Assembly: GCA_039818985.1 (NCBI GenBank)
Contig: JBCBSU010000001.1
Coordinates: 2,134,367-2,198,366 of the forward strand
From: Pseudomonadota bacterium
GTDB lineage: Bacteria; Pseudomonadota; Alphaproteobacteria; Sphingomonadales; Sphingomonadaceae
DNA: 64,000 bases
Direction: 5' to 3'
The notes under the pieces were generated by a model that did not search any database, was not told the DNA's origin, and saw only the letters and a program-made list of their open reading frames with translations. Both the position numbers and the translations under genes were made by a program. Positions 36,242 to 45,414 of the stretch are shown piece after piece. Each line of letters starts with the position of its first letter. The stretch's first letter is position 1.

Positions 36242-36922
36242 CTATGCGAAGCCGTGAAATGATATTGCTTCCGACAGCGGTGCGCGCGGCACAGGGAAGC
36301 GGTTGACCGGTGCCTCCGGATCGCGATGACCGATAGCCATGCCGCAAAAGAAGATATGGTCATCGGACAGCCCCAGCGCAGTGCGGATTTCTGCGCCATA
36401 GATCGACCATGCCTCTTGCGGACAACTGTCGAGCCCGGCTTCGACCAGCAACAGCATCAGCGTTTGCATCCACATGCCGATATCCGACCATTGGGGCGGT
36501 CCCATATTTTTCGGTGTATGCACGAACAGGCACACCGGCGCGTCGAATGCCTGGAAATTGCGCGCCATCTGCATCATCCGGCCCATCTTGTCCTCACGGG
36601 CTATGCCAAGGCTGTCATAAAGCGCCTCACCAACACCATAGCGACGGCTGCGATAGGGTTCCTGCAGACCTTTGGGATAGATGGGATATTCCGGCGATTG
36701 CCCGTCCGGCCCGAGGGGCAGCTTCGTGGCCACCGCCGCCTTGAGCTCTGCCAGTGGTTCACCCGTCAGCACCTCGGCATGCCATGGCTGGAGGTTACCA
36801 CCCGATGGCGCATATTGTGCCGTTTCCAGTGCCTGACGCAATATGTCCGTATCGACCGGTGTGTCGAGAAAATGACGGACTGAGCGGCGGTTGCGCACGG
36901 CTTGGGTGACGGTCATGGACAT
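36242..36922 (-). CDS. nitroreductase-family FMN oxidoreductase
   Basis: 226 residues from the ATG at 36922 (GCAGGAC before it; ATGs at 36934 and 36916 are close alternatives). Family motifs: RRSVRHFLDTPV at the N-terminus (FMN phosphate contact), APSGGNLQPW, and FFCGMAIGHRDPEAPVNRF at the C-terminus, plus DIGMWMQTLMLLLVEAGLDSC in the dimer core. It reduces nitro or quinone-type substrates with NAD(P)H through FMN in the cytosol. The substrate is not predictable. It is 27 bases after the end of the sorbosone-dehydrogenase-like gene and could be co-transcribed with it. Confidence 0.9.
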   Translation of the reverse strand: MSMTVTQAVRNRRSVRHFLDTPVDTDILRQALETAQYAPSGGNLQPWHAEVLTGEPLAELKAAVATKLPLGPDGQSPEYPIYPKGLQEPYRSRRYGVGEALYDSLGIAREDKMGRMMQMARNFQAFDAPVCLFVHTPKNMGPPQWSDIGMWMQTLMLLLVEAGLDSCPQEAWSIYGAEIRTALGLSDDHIFFCGMAIGHRDPEAPVNRFPVPRAPLSEAISFHGFA

Positions 36923-36949
36923 GTCCTGCAGCAAGGGTTGGTAAAAGGA

Positions 36950-38362
36950 TCAGGCAGCTTCGTCGACAGCGGCTCCGCTATCATCGTCGCTGTCGCCACC
37001 AATGGGCGGGCATGAGCCCGGCTCTGGCGCGACACGCCAGATGATGCCCGCGGTATCATCGGTAACCAGCAGCGCACCGGTAGCGTCGATCTCGACCATG
37101 GTCGGACGACCGCGGGTATCGCCATTATCGGTGAGGAAGCCGGTCAGCACATCGACCGGCAGGGCATCCTCAGGCTCGCCATTGTCGGCAAAGGCGACGA
37201 ACACCACATCATAGCCCGATGCCGGCTTGCGGTTCCACGATCCGTGACGGGCGATAAAGGCACCATTGGCAAAGGCGTCACAAAATACCGATTCATGCGA
37301 GAAGACCACGCCAAGTGGCGCAACATGCGCGCCAAGAGCATAGTCCGGGCGGCGGATATAATCGGAGAGGTCGCGCAACAGCACCTCCTCGACCCGGCTG
37401 TCGCGATAGCCGCCCCAATAATAATGCGGCCAGCCAAACTGAATACCGACATCGACTTCGGCAAGATAGTCGGGCACCAGATCGGGACCAAGCATGTCGC
37501 GCTCATTGACCACGGTCCACAGCCCGCCGGTAATCGGATGGAAATCCATGCCCACCGGATTGCGCAACCCTGAGGCATATTCGCGCAACGCATTGCCGTC
37601 ATCGAGCTTGATTTCGAGGATCGCGGCACGCTGTTTCTCACTGTCCATGCCGTTTTCACCGATATTGCTGTTGGAGCCGACCGCAACGAACAGGCTGGTG
37701 CCATCGGGTGAGGCGATGAGGTTTCGGGTCCAGTGGTTGTTCGGCTTGGAGGCGTTAAGATCGGCAATCTTCTCGCCCTTGGCAGTGATTTGCGTATCAC
37801 CCTCGCTATAGGGGAAAGCCAGCACCGCGTCGGTATTGGCGACATAAAGCGTGTCACCGACCAGCGCCATGCCGAAAGGTGAGTTCAACCCTTCAAGGAA
37901 AACGGTTTTCTGCTCGGCCACACCGTCGCCATCGGCGTCGCGCAACAGGCTGATACGGTTGGCAGAGGCTGAGCCGGCACCTGCCTGCGACATCAGGTTG
38001 CGCATCACCCAGCCCTCTATGCCTTTGTTCTCGCGCGGCGGGCTGTTGGTCTCGGCTACCAATATGTCGCCATTGGGCAGGCGATACATTTGCCGCGGAT
38101 GGTCGAGTGCTTCGGCAAAGCGGGTCACCGTCAGGCCCTTGGCGGCAATCGGTGCCTCATCTTTGGCCCAGCCGGCAATCTCGGCAATATTGATCGTCGG
38201 AAAGCGCTCGATGCGCGGCTCGGAGATCACCGGATCGGGCCCGCTCAGCTGATCCAGTGTATATTCCGCCATTTGTCCGCGCAGCAGGAAGAACGCTGCC
38301 GCAACCAGTATCGCAATGACCAGAAAGATGAAGATCAGGCTGTTTCGCACCCATGTACGCAT
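36950..38362 (-). CDS. membrane-anchored sorbosone-dehydrogenase-like (PQQ glucose dehydrogenase fold) protein
   Basis: 470 residues from the ATG at 38362 (AGGGGAACGAT upstream). An N-terminal transmembrane segment (SLIFIFLVIAILVAAAFFLL) anchors a periplasmic six-bladed propeller of the soluble glucose dehydrogenase/sorbosone dehydrogenase family: ALDHPRQMYRLPNGDILVAE, NSPFGMALVGDTLYVAN, NNHWTRNLIASPDG, YASGLRNPVGMDFHP and GAFIARHGSWNRKPASGYDV are characteristic. The HGSWNR motif near the C-terminus is strongly conserved in this group. Oxidation of a sugar or related alcohol/aldehyde with PQQ is the family expectation, but many members have no tested activity. The tail is Asp/Ser-rich. Confidence 0.87.
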   Translation of the reverse strand: MRTWVRNSLIFIFLVIAILVAAAFFLLRGQMAEYTLDQLSGPDPVISEPRIERFPTINIAEIAGWAKDEAPIAAKGLTVTRFAEALDHPRQMYRLPNGDILVAETNSPPRENKGIEGWVMRNLMSQAGAGSASANRISLLRDADGDGVAEQKTVFLEGLNSPFGMALVGDTLYVANTDAVLAFPYSEGDTQITAKGEKIADLNASKPNNHWTRNLIASPDGTSLFVAVGSNSNIGENGMDSEKQRAAILEIKLDDGNALREYASGLRNPVGMDFHPITGGLWTVVNERDMLGPDLVPDYLAEVDVGIQFGWPHYYWGGYRDSRVEEVLLRDLSDYIRRPDYALGAHVAPLGVVFSHESVFCDAFANGAFIARHGSWNRKPASGYDVVFVAFADNGEPEDALPVDVLTGFLTDNGDTRGRPTMVEIDATGALLVTDDTAGIIWRVAPEPGSCPPIGGDSDDDSGAAVDEAA

Positions 38363-38457
38363 ATCGTTCCCCTGGGACCCTTGGCCCATATATTTTCCAT
38401 GTTTTGATCAATATAGCGCTGGCCATTGTGCCTGTCACGCCCGGCAGCGCTGTTGAC

Positions 38458-39504
38458 TCAGATAGTCGCGACCTTCCAGCCGATATAGCTCAGATAGCAC
38501 AACAGCAGCAGCACGCCTTCGCGGCGGTAGATGCTGTAATGCGATGCGGCGCACAGCATCATGATGATGGCCGACATCATCAGGATCGGCAGATCGGGCA
38601 TCACCAGATTATCGGGAAAGCCTTTGGGTGACAGCACCGCAACAGTGCCGCCAATGCCCAGGATATTGTAAATGTTCGAGCCCATGACATTGCCCACCGC
38701 GATCTCGCCCTGGTTGCGCAAGGCGGCTACAAGCGAGGTTACCAGCTCGGGCGCCGAGGTGCCCATGGCGATCACGGTGATTCCGATCAGCGTCTCGCTG
38801 AGACCGAATGCGCCGGCAATGACCACCGCCTGCTCGACCAGCATTGACCCGCCACCCAGGATCAGCCCCAGTCCGATAAGCAGGATCACAAGCGAGGACG
38901 GCACCGGATAGCGGTAATAGAGGCCGAGTATTCCGCTCGCTTCCGGTCGGGCGGCGATCTCCACCGCATCGTCCAGTGCCTCGCCCGGCTCTTCATCGAC
39001 GCCCAGTATCTCGGCATTGGCGATGCCGAAGTCCCCGGCGGCAGTCACCCCGCCGCTGCGTTTTTCCTGTATAACCGCATAAGAGAGATAGCCGATCAGC
39101 AACGCCAGCATCGCCACGCCCCAGAGTCGACCGATATTGCCATCCATCGCCAGCATCCACAGCATGAAGGTGGCGACAATGACGACGCCCCCATCGCGCC
39201 ATAACGGACCGCGCGTTACCGCCAGCCGACCGACCGTTGCTGTCGCCCCCAGGATCAATAGGCTGTTCGCCAGGTTGGAGCCGATCACATTGCCCCAGGC
39301 AATGCCGGGCGCACCGATGCGACTGGCTTCTATGCTGGCGGCCAGCTCGGGTGCCGAGGTGCCGAAACCGATGATCACGATGCTGACGATCAGTGGACTG
39401 ACGCCAAGACGGTCGGCCAGCCGTACCGCACCGCGCACCAGCAATTCACCGCCACCGACAAGCAGCGCCAAACCCACTATGAGGAGAAGAATGGAGACCA
39501 GCAT
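38458..39504 (-). CDS. K+-independent Ca2+/Na+ exchanger-type antiporter (YrbG/CaCA family)
   Basis: 348 residues, about ten hydrophobic helices. The two alpha repeats that line the ion path are intact: GFGTSAPELAASIEASR...GNVIGSNLAN in the first half and AMGTSAPELVTSLVAALR...GNVMGSNIYN in the second, each with its GTSAPE glutamate and GN.GSN motif. Between the halves is a cytoplasmic loop rich in Glu/Asp (VDEEPGEALDDAVEIAA). It exchanges Ca2+ for Na+ or H+ across the inner membrane. It stands alone, with about 95 bases to its downstream neighbour and 200 to the divergent peptidase gene. Confidence 0.93.
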   Translation of the reverse strand: MLVSILLLIVGLALLVGGGELLVRGAVRLADRLGVSPLIVSIVIIGFGTSAPELAASIEASRIGAPGIAWGNVIGSNLANSLLILGATATVGRLAVTRGPLWRDGGVVIVATFMLWMLAMDGNIGRLWGVAMLALLIGYLSYAVIQEKRSGGVTAAGDFGIANAEILGVDEEPGEALDDAVEIAARPEASGILGLYYRYPVPSSLVILLIGLGLILGGGSMLVEQAVVIAGAFGLSETLIGITVIAMGTSAPELVTSLVAALRNQGEIAVGNVMGSNIYNILGIGGTVAVLSPKGFPDNLVMPDLPILMMSAIIMMLCAASHYSIYRREGVLLLLCYLSYIGWKVATI

Positions 39505-39704
39505 TATCGCGTCGGATTAGCAGGCCATGGGCCAATGGCAATGCCGGAAAACCCCGCATTGCCATTTTGCTTTTGTTTCGCAACGAGAATGTTGGTTATC
39601 GAACCGGCTGGGGTTTTGGCAGAAGTGATTTTGCGCGGGACAAAGCTGTGCCATATGCAACAGACTGCACAAAATATATCCAGAATAATGGGGAGCCATT
39701 ACCA

Positions 39705-41882
39705 ATGAAGAAGCTGTTTGCCACCGCGTCGTTCGCGGCGCTGGCTATTTCCACTGCGACTGCCGCACAGGCGAAAACCGGCGATATCGAAGCCAGCGAT
39801 CGTGATACGCTGATCGCAGCGGAAGAACAAGGCGGTGAGGAAGGCATCAACACCACCGCGCGTGACTATTGGGGCGATTGGGGTGTCGACACCACGCTGT
39901 TCAAGCCAAGCGTGCATCCCGGCGACGACTTCTTCGCCCATGTGAACGGCAAATGGGTCGACAGCTTCGAAATTCCCGCCGACCGTTCGCGCTATGGCGG
40001 CTTCACACTGCTGGCCGAGAAATCCGAACAGCGGGTCAAGAAGATCATCGATGAGCTGGCTGCGGAACAGCCCGACCCGGCGACACTCGAAGGCAAGATT
40101 GCCGCCTATTACAACACCTTCATGGATGTCGATGCCATCAACGCCGCCGGTCTTGCCCCGGTTCAGGGGCTTATGGGCACGATCATGGCCATCGACAGCC
40201 GCGAAGATCTGGCCAAAGCCTTTGGCATGACCGGCCTTTCGGCACCACTGGGCGGCTGGGTCGATGTCGACAGCAAGCAGACCGACCAATATACCTTCTA
40301 TGTCAACCAGTCCGGTCTCGGCCTGCCCGACCGCAGCTATTATCTCGATGACAGCGAGCGCAACCAGGATATCCGCAAAGCCTATAAGGAATATCTGACC
40401 TTCCTGCTCGGCAAGGCGGGATATGAGGACCCGGCCGCCGCCGCCGAAGCGGTCTATGGGCTTGAGCGCCAGATTGCCGAACAGCATTGGGACCGGGCGC
40501 TGGGACGCAACCGCAACCTCACCTATAACAAGGTCGACCGGGCCGGGCTGATCGCCATGGCCGGCGGTTTCCCGATCGCAGCCTTTATGGACGAAGTCGG
40601 CCTCGGTGATAATGACAGCTATGTCATCCGCCAGCTCACCCCGACCGCCGAGGAAATTGATGAGAACGGCCTGACGCCGGAACAGCTGGCCAAGCTCGGC
40701 GCCGGTATTCCGGGCCTGCTGAAGCTCGCCAATGAGGCACCGCTGGCGACATGGAAGGCCTATCTGGCAGCACATATGCTGTCCGATGCCGCCTCAGTGC
40801 TGCCGAGCGATATCGATGAGGCGAGCTTCGCCTTTTACGGCAAGAAGCTGGGGGGGCGCGAACAGCAGCGCGAGCGCTGGAAACGTGCCGTCAGTGCCGT
40901 AGAGGGCGCATTGGGCGAAGGCGTCGGCAAGGTCTATGCCGCGCGCTATTTCCCGCCCGAGAACAAGGCGGCAATGGATGAACTGGTCGAGAATCTGCGC
41001 CGCGCAATGGCGGCCAATCTCGATGATATCGAATGGATGGGCGAGGAAACCAAGGTCGCCGCCCGCGACAAGCTGGCCAAGTTCACGCCCAAGATCGGTT
41101 ATACCGAGAAGTTCGAGACCTATGACGATCTCACCGTCGAACCGGGTTCGGCCTTTGGCAATATGATGGCTGCCAATGACTGGGCATTTGATGACATGCT
41201 GTCCAAGCTGGGCGGGCCGATCGACAAGACCGAATGGTTCATGCTGCCGCAGACGGTGAACGCCTATTATTCACCCAACCGCAACGAGATTGTTTTCCCT
41301 GCAGCTATTCTGCAACCGCCTTTCTTCAACCTGTCGGCGGACCCGGCGGTCAATTACGGCGCCATTGGCGGTGTTATCGGCCATGAAATGGGCCATGGCT
41401 TTGACGATCAGGGCGCCAAGTCCGATGGCGATGGCGTGCTGCGCAACTGGTGGACCGAGAGCGACCTCGCCAATTTCCAGAAGCTGACCAACGCGCTGGT
41501 GGCCCAGTATAACAGGCTGTGCCCGCTCGATGATGGCGAGACCTGTGTCAACGGTCAGCTCACCCTGGGCGAGAATATCGGTGACCTTGGCGGCCTTTCC
41601 ATGGCCTATCGCGCCTATAAGCTCTCGCTGGGAGGCAAAGAAGCACCAGTGATTGACGGGCTGACCGGTGATCAGCGCTTCTTCATGGCCTGGGCCCAGG
41701 TGTGGCGCAACAAATCGCGCGAGGAATATCTGCGGCGCCAGCTCAAGACCGACCCGCACTCACCACCGGATTTCCGCGTCAACGGCATCGTGCGCAATTT
41801 CGATGAATGGTATGAAGCGTTCAATGTCGGCCCCGATCATGAACTCTATCTGCCGCCGGAAGAACGCATCCGGATCTGGTGA
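39705..41882 (+). CDS. secreted M13-family (neprilysin/PepO-like) zinc metallopeptidase
   Basis: 725 residues from the ATG at 39705 (GGGGAG 10 bases upstream), giving a signal peptide KKLFATASFAALAISTATAAQA. The upstream extension of the frame is not plausible. The gluzincin site is complete: HEMGH at about 560-564 and the third ligand in ENIGDLGG at about 623-627. The family's NAYYSPNRNEIVFPAAILQPPFF precedes it, and the C-terminus ends WYEAFNV...RIRIW as usual. N-terminal residues 60-90 have the FKPSVHPGDDFFAHVNGKWVD signature. It cleaves small peptides in the periplasm or outside. Monocistronic, closed by a strong hairpin. Confidence 0.96.
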   Translation: MKKLFATASFAALAISTATAAQAKTGDIEASDRDTLIAAEEQGGEEGINTTARDYWGDWGVDTTLFKPSVHPGDDFFAHVNGKWVDSFEIPADRSRYGGFTLLAEKSEQRVKKIIDELAAEQPDPATLEGKIAAYYNTFMDVDAINAAGLAPVQGLMGTIMAIDSREDLAKAFGMTGLSAPLGGWVDVDSKQTDQYTFYVNQSGLGLPDRSYYLDDSERNQDIRKAYKEYLTFLLGKAGYEDPAAAAEAVYGLERQIAEQHWDRALGRNRNLTYNKVDRAGLIAMAGGFPIAAFMDEVGLGDNDSYVIRQLTPTAEEIDENGLTPEQLAKLGAGIPGLLKLANEAPLATWKAYLAAHMLSDAASVLPSDIDEASFAFYGKKLGGREQQRERWKRAVSAVEGALGEGVGKVYAARYFPPENKAAMDELVENLRRAMAANLDDIEWMGEETKVAARDKLAKFTPKIGYTEKFETYDDLTVEPGSAFGNMMAANDWAFDDMLSKLGGPIDKTEWFMLPQTVNAYYSPNRNEIVFPAAILQPPFFNLSADPAVNYGAIGGVIGHEMGHGFDDQGAKSDGDGVLRNWWTESDLANFQKLTNALVAQYNRLCPLDDGETCVNGQLTLGENIGDLGGLSMAYRAYKLSLGGKEAPVIDGLTGDQRFFMAWAQVWRNKSREEYLRRQLKTDPHSPPDFRVNGIVRNFDEWYEAFNVGPDHELYLPPEERIRIW

Positions 41883-41919
41883 TATCGGTCTCCCCTTCGG
41901 TCTGGAGAGAGGAAAGCAA

Positions 41920-41963
41920 GACAAAAGGGGCGGTTCACATGGATGTGTGCCGCCCCTTTTGCT
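41920..41963 (+). terminator. intrinsic-type terminator after the M13 peptidase gene
   Basis: AAAAGGGGCGG (41923-41933) pairs perfectly with CCGCCCCTTTT (41950-41960) about 40 bases after the stop; flanking bases extend the stem. The stem is A-rich on the left and T-rich on the right, so it could end transcription from both the peptidase gene and the convergent efflux operon. Confidence 0.8.
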
Positions 41964-42058
41964 TGTCCGGGGCCGCCAGGGAGGGGGAGATTGGCCCCGG
42001 CAAACGCCCGAGAGGGGGAGGTCGGGCATCTGTTCGGAAATGCGATAATGCGCCTGGT

Positions 42059-43555
42059 CTATGGCCCCTCCGCTGGCTGGACCACCTCGACCACTGATGT
42101 TGCGGTTTGCGGTTCACCCCCAATAGCGCGGTAGAGCGCAATACGCTGGCGTCGAGCATTGGCCTCGGCCAGCACCAATGCCTCGGCCGAGGCATTGGCG
42201 TTTCGCTGCGCATCGATAACGGTGAGGAAATCGTCCAGGCCATTGCGGTAGCGGATATCGGCAAGTGTAGCGGCGTCACGATCGGTCTCCGCCTGGCGCG
42301 CCAGCGCGGTCACTTCAGCATCGGAAGCGGCCACTGCGGTCAGCGCCGCCTCGACATCCCCCAGTGCGGTGAACAGGACGCGGCGATAATCGGCAAAGGC
42401 GAGTGCTGCCTCGGCCTCACGCTGGTCGATCTGCGCTCCAATACGGCCAAAATCGAGCAACGGTACCGTCGCGCCGCCGACCACCGAGCCGATGATCGCA
42501 TCGTCACTGAACAGATCGCCCAGTGCCAGCGCAATCAGGCCCAGACTCGCCTGTATCGAAAAGCTGGGATATTGCGATGCCACCGCCGAGGCGAGATCGG
42601 CATCGGCGGCGGCAAGACGATATTGCGCGGCGACGACATCGGGCCGGGCACGCAACAGTGTCGACGGCACGCGCAACGCCGGAACGCTGGCAAAACCGGC
42701 AGAGGCTTGCGCATCACCGGCACCAAGCTGCGCCTTGACCTGCTGCACCGACTGTCCGGTCAGCGTCGCCAGCCGCGCGACAATCGCGCCTTCTTCAGCA
42801 ACCAGCGGCGCGCGGCGCGATTCCGCGCGGCGCAGCAGCGACTGGGCACGCACGGTATCAAATTCAGGTACCAACCCTGCCCTTGCGCGCTCACCAGTCA
42901 GGGCTTCAAGTGCACTGAGGTCGGCAATTTCGGCATCGATAACCGCCCGTCGCGCAGCCACAGCACGATAATCGGCAACATTCAGCGCGATATCTGCGGT
43001 CAGCGCCAATCTTGTTGCCGCGGCATCGGCGGTGCTGGCATCGAGCCGCAGCGCCGCTGCGCGCTCGGCAGCGCGGAGCCGCCCGAAAAGATCGGCATCC
43101 CAGCTGGCATTGAGCGAGGTGCTGAACAGCGTCTGGTCCTGGTTGATGACAAAGCCGCCCGGCCCGCCACCGTCTCCGCTATCTCCGCCACCGCCGAATT
43201 GCGCCGGATTGATCCGCTGCTGCGTTACCGAGGCCGAGCCGGTGATATTGGGGAAACGTTCCGCCCCGGCACCGCGCAGCCCGGCCCGGGCAACATTGAT
43301 CCGTGCCATTGCTGCGGCGAGATCGGGGGCATTGCCCAGAGCGGTGTCGCGCAGCGCGATGAAACCGGGGTCGTCAACCGGCAGCAGCGCGGCAATGGTC
43401 CCGGCCTGTTCGCTGGTGGCAAGGGGAGCGGCAAAGCCGTCGGGCAACACCACCGTTTCCGGTGCGGGCGGCCTGGTACCGGTCATACAGCCGGCAAGCA
43501 GCGACACACCAGCCAGCAGTGGCCATATCTGCCGATGGCCGAAATGCGGTGCCAT
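42059..43555 (-). CDS. RND/ABC efflux outer-membrane factor (NodT/TolC family lipoprotein)
   Basis: 498 residues from the ATG at 43555, which overlaps the stop of the membrane-fusion gene by one base; a GTG three bases earlier is possible. A lipobox (SLLAGCM) follows a short signal peptide. The mature protein has the duplicated outer-membrane-efflux domain: DADLFGRLRAAERAAALRLDAS and VPLLDFGRIGAQIDQREAEAAL are the paired segments typical of NodT proteins, as are LRARPDVVAAQYRLAAADADL and RYRNGLDDFLTVIDAQR. It forms the trimeric outer-membrane channel for the exporter encoded upstream. Last gene of the four-gene operon. Confidence 0.94.
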   Translation of the reverse strand: MAPHFGHRQIWPLLAGVSLLAGCMTGTRPPAPETVVLPDGFAAPLATSEQAGTIAALLPVDDPGFIALRDTALGNAPDLAAAMARINVARAGLRGAGAERFPNITGSASVTQQRINPAQFGGGGDSGDGGGPGGFVINQDQTLFSTSLNASWDADLFGRLRAAERAAALRLDASTADAAATRLALTADIALNVADYRAVAARRAVIDAEIADLSALEALTGERARAGLVPEFDTVRAQSLLRRAESRRAPLVAEEGAIVARLATLTGQSVQQVKAQLGAGDAQASAGFASVPALRVPSTLLRARPDVVAAQYRLAAADADLASAVASQYPSFSIQASLGLIALALGDLFSDDAIIGSVVGGATVPLLDFGRIGAQIDQREAEAALAFADYRRVLFTALGDVEAALTAVAASDAEVTALARQAETDRDAATLADIRYRNGLDDFLTVIDAQRNANASAEALVLAEANARRQRIALYRAIGGEPQTATSVVEVVQPAEGP

Positions 43556-44598
43556 CACTGCGTCTCCGCCTTGTCGCGGGATTTGGTGTCGCGGGATTTG
43601 GTGTCGCGGGATTTGCTGTCGGGGTCGTCCTCGGCCTGGGGCGCGATCGCCGGGACAAAGGCATCGACCTGCTGGCCGATAAACAGCCCATGATCATCCC
43701 CGGGCAGCGCATAAATCAATTGCAGCACCCGTACATCGACCCGTTCGGAGGACGAGTTGGTCAGTGATGTCTTGGGTGTGACCAGCGGCTCGGCGCGGAC
43801 AAAATCGACATTCACCTTCTTGTCGCCATTGCCGCGCGGACTGACCACAGCAGGATCACCGAGCGACAGCCGTTCAATCTCATTCTCGTCAATATCGATG
43901 CGTACATGCAGCGGATCGGTATTGCCCATGATGATCGCCGGCTGAGCGTTGCCGCCCATCTGGTTGGTCTGGGCAAATTCGCCGGGGCGGATATTGACGT
44001 CGAGTATCTCACCCGCCATCGGCGCACGCACTACCAGACGATCAAGCGTCACTCTGGCACTGGCAAGCTGCGCCTCGGCCTCCTGCAATTCGGCGCGCGA
44101 CAGTGCCAGCCGTGCACGCGCATCGCGTACTGCGGATTCACGATCGATCACCTCGCGTTCCGAAATGGCCCGGCTATCGGCGATGTCGCCGTACAGTGCC
44201 AATTGTTGGCGCGCATTGTCGAGCGTGACGCTGGCGGCGGCAATGCTGCTTTTCAGCCTTCTCACCCTGGCCTCGGCCTCGCGCCGCCGCGCCGTGGCAT
44301 CGCGCGCATCGACCGCGAACAACAGCTGGCCCTTGCTGACCGTATCGCCGGCGCTGACATAAAGCTCGGACACCACACCGGCGATTTCCGGAGCGATATC
44401 GACCAGTTCGCTCGACGGCTCGACCACGCCTGCCCCGGCAACGGTTGCCGCCTGGCCGGAGGGCGCAGTTGCCGGGATGGAATCCGGGTCGGTGGTGGTG
44501 CTGTCAGGTTGCGATACGAACACCATATAGGCCGCCGCGATCATTCCGATGATCGCGATAATCGGCAATATCTGGCGGGAAAAACTGAGTTTGTTCAT
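43555..44598 (-). CDS. membrane fusion (HlyD/DevB-like) subunit of ABC exporter
   Basis: 347 residues. One N-terminal transmembrane helix (ILPIIAIIGMIAAAYMVFV) is followed by a lipoyl/biotinyl half-motif (GVVEPSSELVDIAPEIAGVVSELYVSAGDTVSKGQLLFAVDARD), a long coiled-coil hairpin (about 100-190) and the second half (LDRLVVRAPMAGEILDVNIRPGE). It bridges the inner-membrane ABC transporter with the outer-membrane channel. The C-terminus ends in three tandem copies of a KSRDT unit encoded by 15-bp repeats, an odd charged tail. It begins about 60 bases after the ATPase gene. The gene arrangement matches DevBCA-type exporters; cargo unknown. Confidence 0.92.
   Translation of the reverse strand: MNKLSFSRQILPIIAIIGMIAAAYMVFVSQPDSTTTDPDSIPATAPSGQAATVAGAGVVEPSSELVDIAPEIAGVVSELYVSAGDTVSKGQLLFAVDARDATARRREAEARVRRLKSSIAAASVTLDNARQQLALYGDIADSRAISEREVIDRESAVRDARARLALSRAELQEAEAQLASARVTLDRLVVRAPMAGEILDVNIRPGEFAQTNQMGGNAQPAIIMGNTDPLHVRIDIDENEIERLSLGDPAVVSPRGNGDKKVNVDFVRAEPLVTPKTSLTNSSSERVDVRVLQLIYALPGDDHGLFIGQQVDAFVPAIAPQAEDDPDSKSRDTKSRDTKSRDKAETQ
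43571..43618. repeat. three tandem 15-bp units at the 3' end of the membrane-fusion gene
   Basis: The 15-base unit GTCGCGGGATTTGGT occurs about three times in a row (43571-43618), with a diverged last copy, and encodes repeated KSRDT. Copy-number change by slippage would stay in frame. Confidence 0.75.
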
Positions 44599-44661
44599 GG
44601 GTTATTCCCTGAAGGCATAATGGGTGTGAGAGTAGGAAACAGCGAAAGCGGGTGGCGCGGA

Positions 44662-45414
44662 TCAATGGCCATCGGGCATCTCCTTGCCATCATGGGTGAT
44701 GCGGCCATCCTCCATCTGCAAAATACGGTCAGCCAGATCGAAAACGCGATTGTCATGGGTCACGATGATAACGGCGCGCTCTTCTGACAGCGCCACTTCG
44801 CGCAGCAGGTCCATCACCCGCCGCCCGGACATGGCATCGAGTGCGGCCGTCGGTTCGTCACAGACCACCAGCTTGGGTTCATGCACCAGCGCACGGCTGA
44901 TCGCGACGCGTTGTTGCTGGCCGCCGGAAAGCTGGCGCGGCAGTTTGTCTGCCTGATCGCCAATATTGAGTTTCTCCAGCATTTCGCGGCCTCGCTGTTC
45001 AGCCTCGGCACGCGGCACACCGGCGGCAATGAGCGGCACGGCGGCATTTTCCGCAGCGGTCAGCGTCGGCAGCAGGTTATATTGCTGGAATACAAAGCCG
45101 ATATTATCGAGCCGGAAATTGACCAGGCCATTATCGGACAGGTCATAGATGGCAGTATTGAAAACGCTGACACTGCCCTTGGTCGGATACATAATCCCGG
45201 CAATGATCGAGATCAGCGTCGTCTTGCCCGATCCGGACTCGCCGACAAGATAGGTCAGTTCGCCGGGGCGAACATCGAGATCGATATCGTGCAGCACCCG
45301 GATAAAACTGTCGCCAACCGGGAATTCCTTGACGATGCCGCGCACCGAGATGGCGGCATTCTCGATCACCTGCAGCGGAACGGGTCGCGCGGTAGATACG
45401 GCCTGCTGGTTCAT
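44662..45414 (-). CDS. ABC exporter ATP-binding subunit (MacB/LolD/DevA type)
   Basis: 250 residues with all nucleotide-binding motifs in order: Walker A GESGSGKTT, Q-loop FVFQQYNLLPTLTAAEN, signature LSGGQQQRVAISRALVHEP, Walker B LVVCDEPTAALD and the switch histidine in IIVTHDNR. The FQQYNLLP pattern and size are typical of the MacB/LolD/DevA branch, which works by mechanotransmission rather than substrate passage. Its ATG overlaps the permease stop (ATGA), showing translational coupling. It powers the exporter formed with the neighbouring permease, fusion protein and outer-membrane factor. Confidence 0.95.
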   Translation of the reverse strand: MNQQAVSTARPVPLQVIENAAISVRGIVKEFPVGDSFIRVLHDIDLDVRPGELTYLVGESGSGKTTLISIIAGIMYPTKGSVSVFNTAIYDLSDNGLVNFRLDNIGFVFQQYNLLPTLTAAENAAVPLIAAGVPRAEAEQRGREMLEKLNIGDQADKLPRQLSGGQQQRVAISRALVHEPKLVVCDEPTAALDAMSGRRVMDLLREVALSEERAVIIVTHDNRVFDLADRILQMEDGRITHDGKEMPDGH

